A model generated the notes under the pieces. The model saw only the letters and a program-made list of their open reading frames with translations, had not been told where the DNA came from and did not search any database. Made by a program: the position numbers and the translations under genes. This document shows positions 63,435-64,000 of a stretch of 64,000 bases of DNA, in pieces. The stretch's first letter is position 1. Each line of letters opens with the position of its first letter. The stretch comes from Sphingomonas spermidinifaciens (GTDB lineage: Bacteria; Pseudomonadota; Alphaproteobacteria; Sphingomonadales; Sphingomonadaceae): the NCBI RefSeq assembly GCF_002351485.1, contig NZ_NWMW01000001.1:1426001-1490000 (forward strand), read 5' to 3'.

Positions 63435-64000
63435 CTACTTCAGCAGGAAGCGCACATTTACGGTGGCGGTCACGTCCTGCTCGCCCGCGGCGATCTTCGT
63501 CGCCGGGGCCGCGTCCATCCGGGCCATCATGGCAACCGGCATCGGCTTGACATCCGCAGCACCCCCTTCCCCGATCGAGACGATCCGCTCGACCCGCAGC
63601 CCCGCCGCCTTCGCATAGAGTTCGGCCCGCGCCCGTGCCCGTGCGATCGCGTCCATCCGCGCCTCGTCAAGCGCCGCGTCGGCATTGGCGAGGCCGAGCG
63701 TCGGCCCGTCGATCTGGTTGGCGCCTTCCTTGACCAGCGCATCGAGGATCGCGCCGCTCTGCGCGACCTCGCGGAAGCGGACGGTAACGCGGTTCGACGC
63801 CTGATAGCCGGTGATGACCGGCGGCACGTTCTCGCCATAACGATATTGCGGCTGGAGGCTGATCGTCGCGGTGCGGACGTCGCGGTCGGCAACACCGGCG
63901 CGCTTGAGCGCCGCGAGCACGCGATCCATTCGCGCCGCGTTCGCCGACAGCGCCTCTGCCGCGCCCGCCCCCTGCGTCACCACGCCCGCGTCGATCGTCG
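63435..64000 (-). CDS. SIMPL domain protein (DUF541), N-terminus outside the window
   Basis: This ORF is open to the right edge (visible residues TIDAGVVTQGAGAAEALSAN onward), so its start is not visible. It contains the SIMPL/DUF541 core: RTATISLQPQYRYGENVPPV, YQASNRVTVRFREVAQSGAI, ARMDAIARARARAELYAKAA and the C-terminal ATVNVRFLLK. Family members are mostly periplasmic or outer-membrane proteins of unknown role (oxidative-stress or signalling links). The last about 185 residues are seen. Confidence 0.88.
   Translation of the reverse strand, partial: TIDAGVVTQGAGAAEALSANAARMDRVLAALKRAGVADRDVRTATISLQPQYRYGENVPPVITGYQASNRVTVRFREVAQSGAILDALVKEGANQIDGPTLGLANADAALDEARMDAIARARARAELYAKAAGLRVERIVSIGEGGAADVKPMPVAMMARMDAAPATKIAAGEQDVTATVNVRFLLK

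Noticed and set aside
1..64000. CRISPR array
   Set aside because: No regularly spaced direct repeats of 24-40 bases were seen; the repeats found are dispersed palindromes.

Overview
The window looks like a chromosomal segment of a motile sphingomonad (Alphaproteobacteria, Sphingomonas-like). Support: high GC with strong third-position bias; alphaproteobacterial markers (a DUF1153/SciP-type protein, a CBP3-like cytochrome bc1 assembly chaperone, a ScfR-type regulator of propionyl-CoA carboxylase, DUF5076 and DUF1272 proteins); many four-base ATGA/GTGA gene overlaps; and palindromic intergenic repeats, some of which are translated as GLDPGSR-like peptides. The genus is inferred from recognition, not from a search. 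No prophage, plasmid, CRISPR array, rRNA or intact insertion sequence was seen.

Layout. 1-3.2 kb: TauE/SafE permease (cut by the left edge), then an NfrB-like membrane glycosyltransferase coupled to a probable outer-membrane protein. 3.2-5.5 kb: RcnB-like periplasmic protein, BamE, cytochrome bc1 chaperone and YceD (DUF177). 5.5-10.2 kb: a complete type I secretion operon on the minus strand (TolC, ABC exporter, HlyD adaptor) with no visible substrate. 10.5-20.9 kb: a propionyl-CoA to succinyl-CoA block on the minus strand (pccB, two tiny genes, mce, an enoyl-CoA hydratase, methylmalonyl-CoA mutase, bioB, a tiny membrane gene, pccA). It is divergent from a ScfR/PccR-type regulator, with an 8-bp inverted repeat (TTGCAAAC-N13-GTTTGCAA) between them. 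20.9-29 kb: class II aldolase, S10 peptidase, cupin, a succinyl-CoA:3-ketoacid CoA-transferase whose two subunit genes are separated by a lipoprotein phosphatase and a DUF5076 gene, an Asp/Asn hydroxylase-like protein and a ThDP enzyme. 29-34 kb: CsbD, a ThiS-ThiG fusion, aroQ-accB-accC, a deaminase, a lipoprotein and tRNA-Arg(ACG). 34.2-37.7 kb: a two-component system and a divergent ferredoxin-reductase-like flavoprotein.

37.8-54.9 kb is a long flagellar cluster. fliC (flagellin) is on the minus strand. Divergent from it run a sigma-54-dependent activator (FlbD-like) and fliE, F, G, H, I, J, K, L, M, N, O, P, Q, R, flhB, fliD and fliS, almost all overlapping or only a few bases apart. Together they encode the MS ring, switch, export ATPase complex, export gate, hook-length ruler, filament cap and flagellin chaperone. 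flhA, the rod, hook and P/L-ring genes and the motor genes are not in the window.

54.9-64 kb: rnhB, a ThiD kinase fused to a VOC (glyoxalase-fold) domain, a DUF1272 zinc-ribbon protein, a secreted amidohydrolase, an IS3-family transposase remnant beside tRNA-Gln(CTG), ppx/gppA, rlmE, mnmA, a sciP-like cell-cycle gene, a GlsB/YeaQ membrane protein and a SIMPL-domain protein cut by the right edge.

The most unusual points are repeat elements that appear to have been translated into BioB (C-terminus) and possibly FliP (N-terminus), the split CoA-transferase operon, the ThiD-VOC fusion, the receiver-less flagellar activator with a GSFTGA loop, and the two small uncharacterised genes locked into the propionate operon.
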